From contig JAFQCL010000001.1 of NCBI GenBank assembly GCA_017416425.1, positions 78,291-142,290 on the forward strand: a stretch of DNA of 64,000 nucleotides. Direction: 5' to 3'. The notes under the pieces are model-generated. The model was not told where the DNA came from, made no database searches, and saw nothing but the letters and a program-made list of their open reading frames with translations. Positions 50,350 through 57,756 of the stretch are shown in pieces. This DNA comes from Clostridia bacterium (lineage in GTDB: Bacteria; Bacillota; Clostridia; Christensenellales; CAG-138). Made by a program: the position numbers and the translations under genes. How positions within the stretch are numbered: the stretch's first letter is position 1; every line of letters starts with the position of its first letter.

Positions 50350-51169
50350 AGGATTTAAGGTATTCAACTCTGATTGGAAGTGTAGAGGATTTAAATATGA
50401 AGTAGGCGGCGTGTATGAAGACGATAGCAAGCCTGAGATTTGTAAGCGCGGGTTCCATTTTTGCGAAAAGGCGGTTGATTGCTTCAATTACTATTCATTC
50501 GACCCCAACAACAAGGTTGCGGAAGTGATTGCTTTGGGAGAGATTGATTCTGACGGCACAAAGTCATGCACCAACAAAATAGAAATTATCCGTGAAATTC
50601 CGTGGCGGGAACTCCTTGAAATTGTGAATGTCGGGAAAAATTGTACCGGATTCCGCAACAGCGGCGACCGCAACAGCGGCAATTGGAACAGTGGCGATTG
50701 GAACAGCGGCAATCGGAACAGCGGCAATCAGAACAGCGGCGATTGGAACAGCGGCAATCGGAACAGCGGCAATCGGAACAGCGGCAATTGGAACAGCGGC
50801 AATTGGAACAAAACAAACTTTTCCAACGGATGTTTTAACACTACTGCACCGAAAATTCATCTGTTCAACAGGTCTTCTAAGTGGACTTACCATGATTGGC
50901 TGAATTGTGAAGCCCGTTACCTCCTGGATCAGCTTCCGGGTGATGTGCTTGAATATATTTGGCTTGAAGATATGACGGATGAAGAAAAGGCAGCACACCC
51001 TGAAGCCGAAATAACAGGCGGATATTTAAGAAAACAAGGGACCTCCGAAGCTGGGGCTATTTGGTGGCGCGGATTGAGCAAGCGAGAAAAGGCGGTAATT
51101 AAAGCGATCCCGAATTTTGATGCAGTAATTTTTAAGGATATCACTGGTATAGACGTCGAAGAAGAATAA
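50330..51169 (+). CDS. Phage protein with DUF7666-like head and Asn-Ser-Gly pentapeptide array
   Basis: 279 residues. Residues 1-105 (GVKGFKVFNSDWKCRGFKYEV, KRGFHFCEKAVDCFNYY) match a phage domain I know as DUF7666. Then ten pentapeptides of type NSG(N/D)(W/R) form a likely right-handed beta-helix at about residues 110-160. The C-terminal 110 residues (KWTYHDWLNCEARYLL, GAIWWRGLSKREKAVIKAIPNFD) form a separate helical domain. Pentapeptide helices often mimic DNA or bind proteins; the role here is unknown. Confidence 0.72.
   Translation: MSKNGVKGFKVFNSDWKCRGFKYEVGGVYEDDSKPEICKRGFHFCEKAVDCFNYYSFDPNNKVAEVIALGEIDSDGTKSCTNKIEIIREIPWRELLEIVNVGKNCTGFRNSGDRNSGNWNSGDWNSGNRNSGNQNSGDWNSGNRNSGNRNSGNWNSGNWNKTNFSNGCFNTTAPKIHLFNRSSKWTYHDWLNCEARYLLDQLPGDVLEYIWLEDMTDEEKAAHPEAEITGGYLRKQGTSEAGAIWWRGLSKREKAVIKAIPNFDAVIFKDITGIDVEEE
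50657..50806. repeat. Ten tandem 15-bp units encoding NSG-type pentapeptides
   Basis: Unit AACAGCGGCAATTGG with variation at the last six bases, ten copies in phase from 50657 to 50806. The uniform DNA suggests recent expansion; copy number may differ between phages. Confidence 0.93.
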
Positions 51170-51183
51170 CGGAAGAGAAAACG

Positions 51184-51783
51184 ATGAATTATAAGCATCT
51201 GTGTCTAGTTAATCTATTTATCGGCATTATTGCCGCGTTTGGGCTTGGAGTGATGGTGGGGAGTTTGGCAAACACACCCACAACGGCAGAGCCGAGCATC
51301 AGCATGCCGGCATCACCAACGCCTGAGCCGACCCCTACCGCAACACTTGAGCCCACTCCCACGGTAACGTTTGTGCCCCGCCCCAGCCCAGTGCCCGACC
51401 CAAGACCAAGAGAAATCTGGGTCAGCCTCGGTGAGTTTAAACTGACAGCATACTGTGGCTGCACAAAGTGCTGCGGCAAGTGGGGTATCAATCGACCACT
51501 TGATGCGGACGGTAGACCCATGGTTTACACCGCAAATCAGAGTATTGCGGTGGAAGGTCTAACGGTAGCAGCGGATATAAGTCTGCTGCCGTACGGAACG
51601 GTGCTGTACATCGATGGTCACAAATATGTCGTGCAAGATTGCGGTAGCGCAATCAAGGGTAAGAAACTGGATATTTACTTTGAGCACCACTCAGACGCAT
51701 GGGCGTTCGGGGTGAAACACCGTGAAGTGTATATTATCAAACGGATTATCACACAAAGGAGTACAAACGATGAAAGAGCGTAA
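51184..51783 (+). CDS. Exported 3D-domain protein, possible lytic or wall-acting enzyme
   Basis: 199 residues. A hydrophobic segment lies at about residues 7-29, then a Pro/Thr linker (about 40-75), then a 3D domain: FKLTAYCGCTKCCGKW, AADISLLPYGTVLYIDG, and QDCGSAIKGKKLDIYFEHHSDA. Three Asp residues that name the domain are present in these blocks. The domain is related to MltA-type lytic transglycosylases. It lies in the early region rather than near lysis genes, so cell-wall action during lysogeny or entry is possible but unproven. Confidence 0.85.
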   Translation: MNYKHLCLVNLFIGIIAAFGLGVMVGSLANTPTTAEPSISMPASPTPEPTPTATLEPTPTVTFVPRPSPVPDPRPREIWVSLGEFKLTAYCGCTKCCGKWGINRPLDADGRPMVYTANQSIAVEGLTVAADISLLPYGTVLYIDGHKYVVQDCGSAIKGKKLDIYFEHHSDAWAFGVKHREVYIIKRIITQRSTNDERA

Positions 51784-51997
51784 GCGAAAACTACCATGGG
51801 AAAAACCAAAAAACCCCAAAGCCCTGAAAGCGATCGCTTATCTAAAAGGGCTAAACGAACTGTGTAAAGACTTAACAGGTAATTGTGGGGTTTGCCCTCT
51901 AGGAGACTGTGCGCTTCTATCGGCACGAGACCCCGACCGAGCAACCGAGATAGTCGCAGCATACCTACAGACGCAGAAGGAGGGAAAGAAGGAATGA
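51770..51997 (+). CDS. Small phage protein with three cysteines
   Basis: 75 residues. It starts at 51770 after AAAGGAG; a basic N-terminus (MKERKRKLPWEKPKNP) leads to LTGNCGVCPLGDCALLSARDPD, a possible small metal knot. Overlaps the preceding gene and the next start. Function unknown. Confidence 0.6.
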   Translation: MKERKRKLPWEKPKNPKALKAIAYLKGLNELCKDLTGNCGVCPLGDCALLSARDPDRATEIVAAYLQTQKEGKKE

Positions 51998-52200
51998 ATT
52001 GCTACGGATGTAAATGGCTTGATGAAGTCAAGAGCCAGCCCGCCGGAAGCGGATACTGCTGCATGGTACAACGCACCAAACCCTACAAGCCCGGCGACAG
52101 GGTGAGAAGACAGGATAGCGAACGCTGCGAGTTGTACAACCCCGGCGATTTCGCCACAAGATACACAGTAAAAGAGACGCGGACGGAGGGAAAAGAATGA
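51994..52200 (+). CDS. Small Cys-rich phage protein
   Basis: 68 residues opening MNCYGCKWLDEVKSQPAGSG, then YCCMVQR and SERCELYNPGDFA. Five cysteines suggest zinc binding. The start overlaps the stop before it (ATGA), and its stop overlaps the next start. A common small gene type in Firmicutes phages with no known role. Confidence 0.6.
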   Translation: MNCYGCKWLDEVKSQPAGSGYCCMVQRTKPYKPGDRVRRQDSERCELYNPGDFATRYTVKETRTEGKE

Positions 52201-52378
52201 AAATCCTTGAGTTTTTGATATCAATGACGAATGCAAGCACTTCGACGGAGACTACAAAAAGCGCAGCCGGTGGAGGTCGGAGTGCGATGGCTTCAAAGAG
52301 GCCATCAAGAGCAGAGAGGCGCGAGCTCGCGCAGCGAGAGCAAAGTTCAAGGTAATATCAGGAGGAAAAAAGAAATGA
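52197..52378 (+). pseudogene. Small basic phage gene with a one-base frame break
   Basis: The ATG at 52197 starts MKILEF and is coupled to the gene before it. From 52229 the neighbouring register reads ECKHFDGDYKKRSRWRSECD, GFKEAIKSREARARAAKF and KVISGGKKK, and stops at 52376-52378 in an ATGA overlap with ssb. Adding one T to a run of five T at 52212-52216 would join the two. I infer a deletion in a homopolymer or a consensus error; the other, in-frame continuation to 52355 lacks such features. Confidence 0.6.
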
Positions 52379-52716
52379 ACATCGTAGCAATTTCCGGCAG
52401 ACTGACAGCAGACCCGGAGCTCCGATACACGCCGAACAATGTGCCGGTATGCACATTTATTTTGGCAGTGGACAGACCGACCAAAGACGACATCGCGGAT
52501 TTCCCCACGGTCGTAGCGTGGAGAGAAACGGCGCAGTTCGTCTCGAAGCATCTGAGCAAGGGACGCAACGTCATTGTCAAGGGCGAAATCCGTACCCGGA
52601 ATTACGAGGACAAGGACGGGAACAAGCGGAAAGCGACGGAGATTCAGGCAGACCACGTAGAGTTCGCGGACAGCAAGCCCGTCGACATAAAGGAGGACGC
52701 AGATGGAAACTACTAA
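52375..52716 (+). CDS. ssb: Phage single-stranded DNA-binding protein
   Basis: 113 residues. OB-fold text VAISGRLTADPELRYTPNNVPVCTF, FPTVVAWRETAQFVSKHLSKG and NVIVKGEIRTRNYEDKDG matches SSB. The acidic tail is short and ends ADGNY, lacking the DDDIPF-type tip of cellular SSB that binds host proteins. It probably coats phage replication intermediates together with the recombination genes around it. GGAGG precedes the ATG at 52375. Confidence 0.93.
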   Translation: MNIVAISGRLTADPELRYTPNNVPVCTFILAVDRPTKDDIADFPTVVAWRETAQFVSKHLSKGRNVIVKGEIRTRNYEDKDGNKRKATEIQADHVEFADSKPVDIKEDADGNY

Positions 52717-52969
52717 GCTGATTGAGAGGATGCGGGCGACGGCCAAACAGTACGAAACCCCGCCATACGGACGCGAGGTCGACGGCACCGTAGAACTACT
52801 GCGAGAGGCAGCGGACAAGCTGGAAACCAGCAAGGCACCGACCGCGACCAGAAGCATCGATAACGTGAAAACGCTGCTGGACGCGCTCTCTAAAGGCGAG
52901 TGCAAAGGCATAAAGAGCGGGATCACATATAAAATCGCTCAATTTGCACGAAAAAAAGGACTAATCTGA
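52703..52969 (+). CDS. Phage protein of unknown function
   Basis: 88 residues: ETTKLIERMRATAKQYETPP at the start, then helical text with LLREAADKLETSK, and a basic end YKIAQFARKKGLI. It overlaps the end of ssb by 14 bp and lies one base before recU, so it belongs to this operon. I do not recognise a domain. Confidence 0.6.
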   Translation: METTKLIERMRATAKQYETPPYGREVDGTVELLREAADKLETSKAPTATRSIDNVKTLLDALSKGECKGIKSGITYKIAQFARKKGLI

Positions 52970-52970
52970 T

Positions 52971-53486
52971 ATGGGTGGGAATTCTTCGAACGTAATACGC
53001 GGAGCTCAAAATCGCAATGCGGGAAGGTTGTTCGAGCATCTGATAGAGGCAGCCTGTCGCGATTACAGGCAGGTTGGTCTAGCTGAGATAGACAAGACCC
53101 CAGAACCGATGCAACCGACCAAGAGTTTAGGACAAGGGCGATTTGTTGCCCATTACGAGAAGAAAGCGCAGCCTGATTTCAAAGGCACCCTACGCAATGG
53201 GCGTTCGGTAGTGTTCGAGGCAAAGCTCACCACGGCGGATAGAATCAAGCAGGATGTGATACTCCCGCAGCAGGCGGAAGCTCTTGAACGGCATCACCAG
53301 CTCGGAGCAGAATGCTTCATCCTTGTGTCATTCGATTTTAGAGACTATTACAGAGTCCCATGGACGGCTTGGCGGGATATGAAGACACTATACGGTCATA
53401 AACACCTCAGACCGGAGGAAATTCAAGAATACAAAATTACGATGAAGAACGGGCTATTGCGCTTCTTAGAAAGGGTGAGCACATAA
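52971..53486 (+). CDS. recU: RecU-type Holliday junction resolvase
   Basis: 171 residues. Conserved blocks: NAGRLFEHLIEAACRDYRQVG, HYEKKAQPDFKGTL (catalytic Asp), VVFEAKLT (Glu and Lys of the nuclease site) and QQAEALERHHQLGAECFIL. These follow RecU, a PD-(D/E)xK-fold enzyme that cuts four-way junctions. In phages it resolves branched DNA before packaging. With SSB and SbcDC it forms the recombination set. Confidence 0.9.
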   Translation: MGGNSSNVIRGAQNRNAGRLFEHLIEAACRDYRQVGLAEIDKTPEPMQPTKSLGQGRFVAHYEKKAQPDFKGTLRNGRSVVFEAKLTTADRIKQDVILPQQAEALERHHQLGAECFILVSFDFRDYYRVPWTAWRDMKTLYGHKHLRPEEIQEYKITMKNGLLRFLERVST

Positions 53487-53534
53487 TGTGATTGGCATAT
53501 CTGGAGAAGCTGATCTGTGGAGGGGAGAGAACGT

Positions 53535-54191
53535 ATGAGCAAAAACAACAAAACGGTAAATCAAATGATACAGGAAGCGGTCGACGCAGCGGTAAAAGGC
53601 ATTTTGGAGAGCGTAGAGCTCAAGATCCAGAGAGCTTTTGAACTCGGTGCAGAGATTGGTGCGGCAAAAGGCGCTGAGATTGGAGCGCAGGCAGCTATCG
53701 AAGCCGCCGAGAACGAAAGAAGACGTTACCGCCGGGCTCGATACGACCGGCAGCTCCGCAACACCAAACTACTGCTAAAGCACTACCGCTCCCTGAACAG
53801 TCATTATGCAAATGCCGTATGGGAAGAGGACGACAGCAAGGAGGAAGACAGCTTCTGTGACATCATGGAGCTTATGAACAGCCGCAGCTACGATGATGAG
53901 GTATTTGTAGACAGCATCAAGCAGTCGTCAAAGAAGACCCGAATCATCATGCGGCACGTGAACAAAATGCTGGAAGAGTACGAGACGATGTGCAAGGAAA
54001 GCCGCAGACCGGACGACTTGCGACACTGGCGCGTAATCAAAGCCCTTTACCTCAGCCCGACACGAACAGCGGCAATGGAGGTGGCGGAGGCAGAGCGAAT
54101 CGACAAGCGGACAGTCTACAAGGATGTGGACGCAGCGGTCCAGGATTTGACGATGCTTTTGTTCGGAGTAGAGGGCATCGAGAAGCTATGA
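53535..54191 (+). CDS. ArpU-like late transcription regulator
   Basis: 218 residues. A Glu/Ala/Gly-rich helix (GAEIGAAKGAEIGAQAAIEA) is followed by a basic helix and, near the C-terminus, a helix-turn-helix (VIKALYLSPTRTAAMEVAEAERIDKRTVYKDVDAAVQDL in pieces) like that of the ArpU family. Its place, last gene before the packaging region with a promoter directly downstream, is typical of an activator of late genes. GGAGAG precedes the ATG at 53535. Confidence 0.72.
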   Translation: MSKNNKTVNQMIQEAVDAAVKGILESVELKIQRAFELGAEIGAAKGAEIGAQAAIEAAENERRRYRRARYDRQLRNTKLLLKHYRSLNSHYANAVWEEDDSKEEDSFCDIMELMNSRSYDDEVFVDSIKQSSKKTRIIMRHVNKMLEEYETMCKESRRPDDLRHWRVIKALYLSPTRTAAMEVAEAERIDKRTVYKDVDAAVQDLTMLLFGVEGIEKL

Positions 54192-54216
54192 GAGGGTTCA
54201 GGACACTTTTTGGGCA

Positions 54217-54245
54217 TTCACAAGGCACTCGGACTGTGGTATACT
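54217..54245 (+). promoter_or_regulatory. Candidate late promoter upstream of the modification and packaging genes
   Basis: TTCACA (54217-54222), 17-bp spacer, TATACT (54240-54245). It lies 26 bp after the ArpU-like gene. The transcript would start near 54252 and meet the hairpin at 54275 almost at once. Confidence 0.55.
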
Positions 54246-54274
54246 GTATGCTGTCAATATTGGATAGCTTGAAG

Positions 54275-54312
54275 CCGTCGCCCGAATGCTTATAAAATCA
54301 ATGGGGCGACGG
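54275..54312 (+). terminator. Hairpin with U-tract just after the late promoter (possible attenuator)
   Basis: CCGTCGCCC (54275-54283) pairs over 9 bp with GGGCGACGG (54304-54312), 20-nt loop, followed by ATTTTTAT. Read from the promoter at 54217 it would give a short RNA of about 65-70 nt unless antiterminated. The 3' arm overlaps the first codons of the small gene at 54301. Confidence 0.55.
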
Positions 54313-54465
54313 ATTTTTATACCCAGCGATGCCCCGTTTCGCGTCAATCGTCAGAGCAATTCGGACGATGCTGCCGCACAACAGCCGACGGAGGCAGACC
54401 GAAACCTGGTGCGCGAAAAGCACCGACCGCTCGCAAAAATCGAACTCAGACCGTGGGAGGAGTAA
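54301..54465 (+). CDS. Small phage protein before the glycosyltransferase
   Basis: 54 residues: MGRRIFIPSDAPFRVNRQSN, then SDDAAAQQPTEADRNLVREK and HRPLAKIELRPWEE. The frame has phage-like codon use, and its stop lies two bases before the next ATG, with the next ribosome site inside it. The ATG lies at the end of the hairpin loop and has no Shine-Dalgarno sequence, so expression may depend on the hairpin. Unknown family. Confidence 0.45.
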   Translation: MGRRIFIPSDAPFRVNRQSNSDDAAAQQPTEADRNLVREKHRPLAKIELRPWEE

Positions 54466-54467
54466 AC

Positions 54468-55226
54468 ATGGAATATTTCATCGGAATTGCAAGCTACAAG
54501 CGGGCGGACAATCAGAAGACGCTCGATTACCTTGAAAAACTCGGCTTCCCCAAAGACCGGCTCATCCTCAGCGTTCAGACGGCAGAGGATATGGTCGAAT
54601 ATGAGAGACACGGAACAAAAGCCCGCGTTGGCTCATTCCTTTACCGGGAAGCGAACAGCGCAGCGGGAAACCGCAACACGATTTTAGACTACCTGCCGGA
54701 GGGCTTGCGCGTCGTGCTGATGGACGACGACATCAGCGGAGTGGACGCGCTCGACCACGCGGGAAGACTTCGCCCCATCGAAACCCTCGCGGAGTTTGAC
54801 GCGATGGTGGAGAGAGCATTTGAACTGACGGACAAGTTCAAGACGGTGTGCTTCGGTCTTTACCCGGTCGGAAACGCCTATTTCATGTCCGACGATTATC
54901 GCCGCCGGAACATTGTGACAGCGGCATTTATGGGATTGACCGTTACAGACGCACGATTCAACGATGCCATTAAGACGAAAGAGGACTTCGAGCTGTGCTG
55001 CCGGATTATCCGAAAGTACGGAGCCTGCGTGAGGCTCAACGGCTACGCCATCCGCACCGGCAAGAGCAAGGGCGGCTGCGAGGAGGTTTGGAAAGACCGG
55101 GCAGCAGCAGAGCGCGTAGCGGAACTGCTTTGCGCGAAGTACCCCGACATCGTAAGACCGAATCCGAGACGCAAGGGTGAAATCCTGATGGCAACACAGA
55201 AAAAGAAGAAAGGACGTGCGAAGTAA
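54468..55226 (+). CDS. GT-A-type glycosyltransferase, TET-associated-like (TAGT)
   Basis: 252 residues. FIGIASYKRADNQKTLDYLEKL begins a nucleotide-sugar-binding fold; GNRNTILDYLPEGLRVVLMDDDISGV contains the DDD metal site typical of GT-A enzymes, and FMGLTVTDARFNDAIKTKEDFELCCRI holds a likely catalytic acidic group. The overall text resembles phage glycosyltransferases described beside TET/JBP oxygenases and thought to put sugars on modified DNA bases. No TET/JBP gene is visible in the window. The next genes are two ParB-domain proteins and a radical SAM enzyme, which supports a DNA role. The C-terminus is a basic tail. Confidence 0.78.
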   Translation: MEYFIGIASYKRADNQKTLDYLEKLGFPKDRLILSVQTAEDMVEYERHGTKARVGSFLYREANSAAGNRNTILDYLPEGLRVVLMDDDISGVDALDHAGRLRPIETLAEFDAMVERAFELTDKFKTVCFGLYPVGNAYFMSDDYRRRNIVTAAFMGLTVTDARFNDAIKTKEDFELCCRIIRKYGACVRLNGYAIRTGKSKGGCEEVWKDRAAAERVAELLCAKYPDIVRPNPRRKGEILMATQKKKKGRAK

Positions 55227-55846
55227 TGGAAATCAGACGCATGAAACTGAGTGACCTGCGCCCGGCAGATTATAACCCCCGCGTAGAGCTCAAGCCGGGC
55301 GAACCTGAATACGAGGCATTGAAAGTCAGCGTTGAGACCGACGGCACAGTGCTCCCGATTATTTGGAACGAGACGACTGGCAGAATCGTCGGCGGGCACC
55401 AAAGGCTGCGCCTGCTGACAGACATGGGCGTCGAGGAGACCGACGTGAGCGTGGTACGATTCGACGAGACCAAAGAGAAGCAGGCCAACGTCGCGCTGAA
55501 CCGCATCGAGGGCGATTGGGACGAAGAAAAGCTCCACGACCTCTTTGCAGAGCTCGACACTGATGAGATTTTTTCCACAGGCTTTACCGAGGCGGAACTG
55601 CACAGCATCTACCCGGAGGGCGACGAGGAAGACACAGACGATATTTACGGCGACACGGACGATGAGCAGAGCGAGGACGATGATTCGGAGGAAAGCGCAA
55701 CCGTCGAAGCGGAGTTCACCGTCTTTTTATCTTTCCCGTTGAAAAAGGCGGCGGAGGAATGGCTCAAGAGCGAGGGCATCGAACAGGATTTCAGCGCAGG
55801 CCGGAACCTGATTATCAGAATGGAGGGACAGCGGTATGGAGATTAA
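55226..55846 (+). CDS. ParB/Srx-domain phage protein, copy 1
   Basis: 206 residues. Residues 1-125 form a ParB N-terminal-like domain: LSDLRPADYNPRVELKPGE, GRIVGGHQRLRLLTDMGVEE, and ALNRIEGDWDEEKLHDLF. GGHQR takes the place of the GERR motif. A strongly acidic linker (about 130-155) leads to a small C-terminal domain (VEAEFTVFLSFPLKKAAEEWL). Without helix-turn-helix it cannot act as a partition protein. ParB-fold proteins in phages are proposed nucleases, ATPases or base-modifying partners. The ATG overlaps the glycosyltransferase stop (TAATG). Confidence 0.88.
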   Translation: MEIRRMKLSDLRPADYNPRVELKPGEPEYEALKVSVETDGTVLPIIWNETTGRIVGGHQRLRLLTDMGVEETDVSVVRFDETKEKQANVALNRIEGDWDEEKLHDLFAELDTDEIFSTGFTEAELHSIYPEGDEEDTDDIYGDTDDEQSEDDDSEESATVEAEFTVFLSFPLKKAAEEWLKSEGIEQDFSAGRNLIIRMEGQRYGD

Positions 55847-56453
55847 AGTCATTCGATTTGTCGATATTGTCCCCGACGACTACAACCCCCGCAAGGCACT
55901 CACGAAGAACGATGTTGAGTTTGAGCGCATTAAAAACAGCCTGACGGAGTTCGGCTACATCGAGCCGATTGTCTATAACAGCAGAACGGGACACATTGTC
56001 GGTGGTCACCAGCGCGTGACCGTGATGCAGCACCTCGGCATGAGCGAGGCGGAGATGAGCGTCGTCGACATGACGGAACGCGAGGAGAAGCTGCTCAACC
56101 TCCGGCTGAATAAAATCAAAGGTCGTTGGGACTACGACAAGCTGGAAGAACTGCTCAGCGGCTTCACGATGGAGGAAGCGTTACTCACCGGCTTCGGCAG
56201 CGAGGAGCTTGCCGTGATGCTGGCAAAGGGCGACGACTTCAACGAATACATGGAGCAGTGCGACGACAGCTACGACGATGAGGACGAAGACAGCGAGGAT
56301 TACGACGACGATGATTTCGACGGCGCAAGCTGGGTAGTCACGTTGAAGTTCGAGAGCTACGCAGACGCGAACGAATGGTGCGAGGCGCACGGACACGCCG
56401 GAGCCGCCAAAGAGGGCAAAGGAACGACAGTAATCCGCATGGAATCGAGGTGA
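55836..56453 (+). CDS. ParB/Srx-domain phage protein, copy 2
   Basis: 205 residues with the same order as copy 1: ParB-like domain (DDYNPRKALTKNDVEFERIK, HIVGGHQRVTVMQHLGMSE, LNKIKGRWDYDKLEELL), a very acidic linker (DDSYDDEDEDSEDYDDDD), and a C-terminal domain (SWVVTLKFESYADANEWCEA). It overlaps copy 1 by 11 bp. The two are clearly diverged duplicates, perhaps forming a heterodimer. Function not known; context is the modification cassette. Confidence 0.88.
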   Translation: MEIKVIRFVDIVPDDYNPRKALTKNDVEFERIKNSLTEFGYIEPIVYNSRTGHIVGGHQRVTVMQHLGMSEAEMSVVDMTEREEKLLNLRLNKIKGRWDYDKLEELLSGFTMEEALLTGFGSEELAVMLAKGDDFNEYMEQCDDSYDDEDEDSEDYDDDDFDGASWVVTLKFESYADANEWCEAHGHAGAAKEGKGTTVIRMESR

Positions 56454-56457
56454 TTCT

Positions 56458-57756
56458 ATGGGAGGGCTCAAGAAGAATTACTCAAGCCCGCGATGGAGCA
56501 TGGAAATCCCCGACTGTTCGATGCCGATGAGCATGGACACGTACAGCCGGTGCTCCTATAACTGCCTGTATTGCTTCTCCTACTTCCAAAAGAGCCACAC
56601 GGTCAAGGGCTACACGGAGGGGCTTGTGCGCAGCGTGAACCCGGACAAGGTAATCAACCTTTTCGAGCAGGCGCGGAAGAACAACATCGACGGCGTGACG
56701 CAGACCGAAAGACAGTTCTTCCCCTACGTGCAAAGCGGACGCATCATGCAGTGGGGCGGGCTCGCGGATGAGTTCGACGAGTACGAGCGGAGACACGGCG
56801 TAACGCTGGAACTGCTGAGGTACTTCGACAAAATCGACTACCCGCTGTCATTCAGCACGAAAGCCGCATGGTGGACGGAGGACAGCCGGTACATGGAACT
56901 GTTTGCCCGGCACACCCACAACTGGCACGTGAAAATCAGCATCATCACCGCGAACGAAGAAAAAGCCCGCCGGATTGAAAAAGGCGTGCCCCCCCCGGCG
57001 GAGAGACTTGAGGCAATCCGACGCCTCGCCGCGCAGGGACAGCACGTTACGCTGCGCCTGCGACCGTACATCATCGGTGTTTCGGAGGACTTCGGGACAC
57101 TGATACCGGCAGCAGCGAAAGCCGGAGCCGACAGCATGACGACAGAGTTCTTCTGCATGGAAGCGCGTGCGGACGAACGCCTGAAAGCCCGGTACGCAGG
57201 CATGAGCCAAGTAGTCGGATATGACATCCACAAGTTCTACATGGCGAACAGCAAGCAGCAGGGCTACAAGAGGCTGAACAGAGACATCAAAGCACCTATC
57301 ATCCATCAGATGCGAGACATCGCCCATAAATGCGGGATGCGCTTCCACGTGAGCGACGCATTTTGCCGGGAATGCAACGACGCGTGTAACTGCTGCGGCG
57401 TACCTCCCGAATGGGGCGTGAGCCAAACAGGAAACATCGGAAACGCCATCATCCTTGCGAGGGAGAACGGACAGGTCAAGTTCAGCGACATCGCGGAGCC
57501 AATCGAGCAGCTTTTCGACTTCCCGTGGGTAGCCGCAAGCGGATTCAATACCGGCAGCAACAGAGCCCGCGCCCTGTTATACGATACCACGATGGCTCAG
57601 TGGCTTCGCCGGAATTGGAATAACCTGAAAGCGGGCACGTCCCCTGCGAGGGGTTACGGCGGAATACTCCAGCCCGCAGGGAAAGACAAACACGGCGATG
57701 TTATTTACCGATACGGATTAAAAAAGCGAGGGGAGGAAGATGTCGAAATGGGATAA
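56458..57756 (+). CDS. Radical SAM protein of the phage modification cassette
   Basis: 432 residues. The cluster motif CSYNCLYC (Cys32, Cys36, Cys39; CxxxCxxC) binds a [4Fe-4S] cluster and SAM. Downstream, LSFSTKAAWWTED, WHVKISIITANEEKARRIEKG and VTLRLRPYIIG form the strands of a radical SAM barrel like that of spore photoproduct lyase relatives. Six more cysteines near residues 295-310 (FCRECNDACNCCG) may bind a second cluster. The reaction is unknown; the setting between ParB-like proteins, a glycosyltransferase and the terminase suggests DNA-base modification before packaging. It overlaps the small terminase gene by 17 bp. Confidence 0.88.
   Translation: MGGLKKNYSSPRWSMEIPDCSMPMSMDTYSRCSYNCLYCFSYFQKSHTVKGYTEGLVRSVNPDKVINLFEQARKNNIDGVTQTERQFFPYVQSGRIMQWGGLADEFDEYERRHGVTLELLRYFDKIDYPLSFSTKAAWWTEDSRYMELFARHTHNWHVKISIITANEEKARRIEKGVPPPAERLEAIRRLAAQGQHVTLRLRPYIIGVSEDFGTLIPAAAKAGADSMTTEFFCMEARADERLKARYAGMSQVVGYDIHKFYMANSKQQGYKRLNRDIKAPIIHQMRDIAHKCGMRFHVSDAFCRECNDACNCCGVPPEWGVSQTGNIGNAIILARENGQVKFSDIAEPIEQLFDFPWVAASGFNTGSNRARALLYDTTMAQWLRRNWNNLKAGTSPARGYGGILQPAGKDKHGDVIYRYGLKKRGEEDVEMG

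Noticed and set aside
50657-50806. Regular short repeats that could be taken for a CRISPR array
   Set aside because: Units are 15 bp, directly adjacent, without spacers, and in frame with an open coding sequence.
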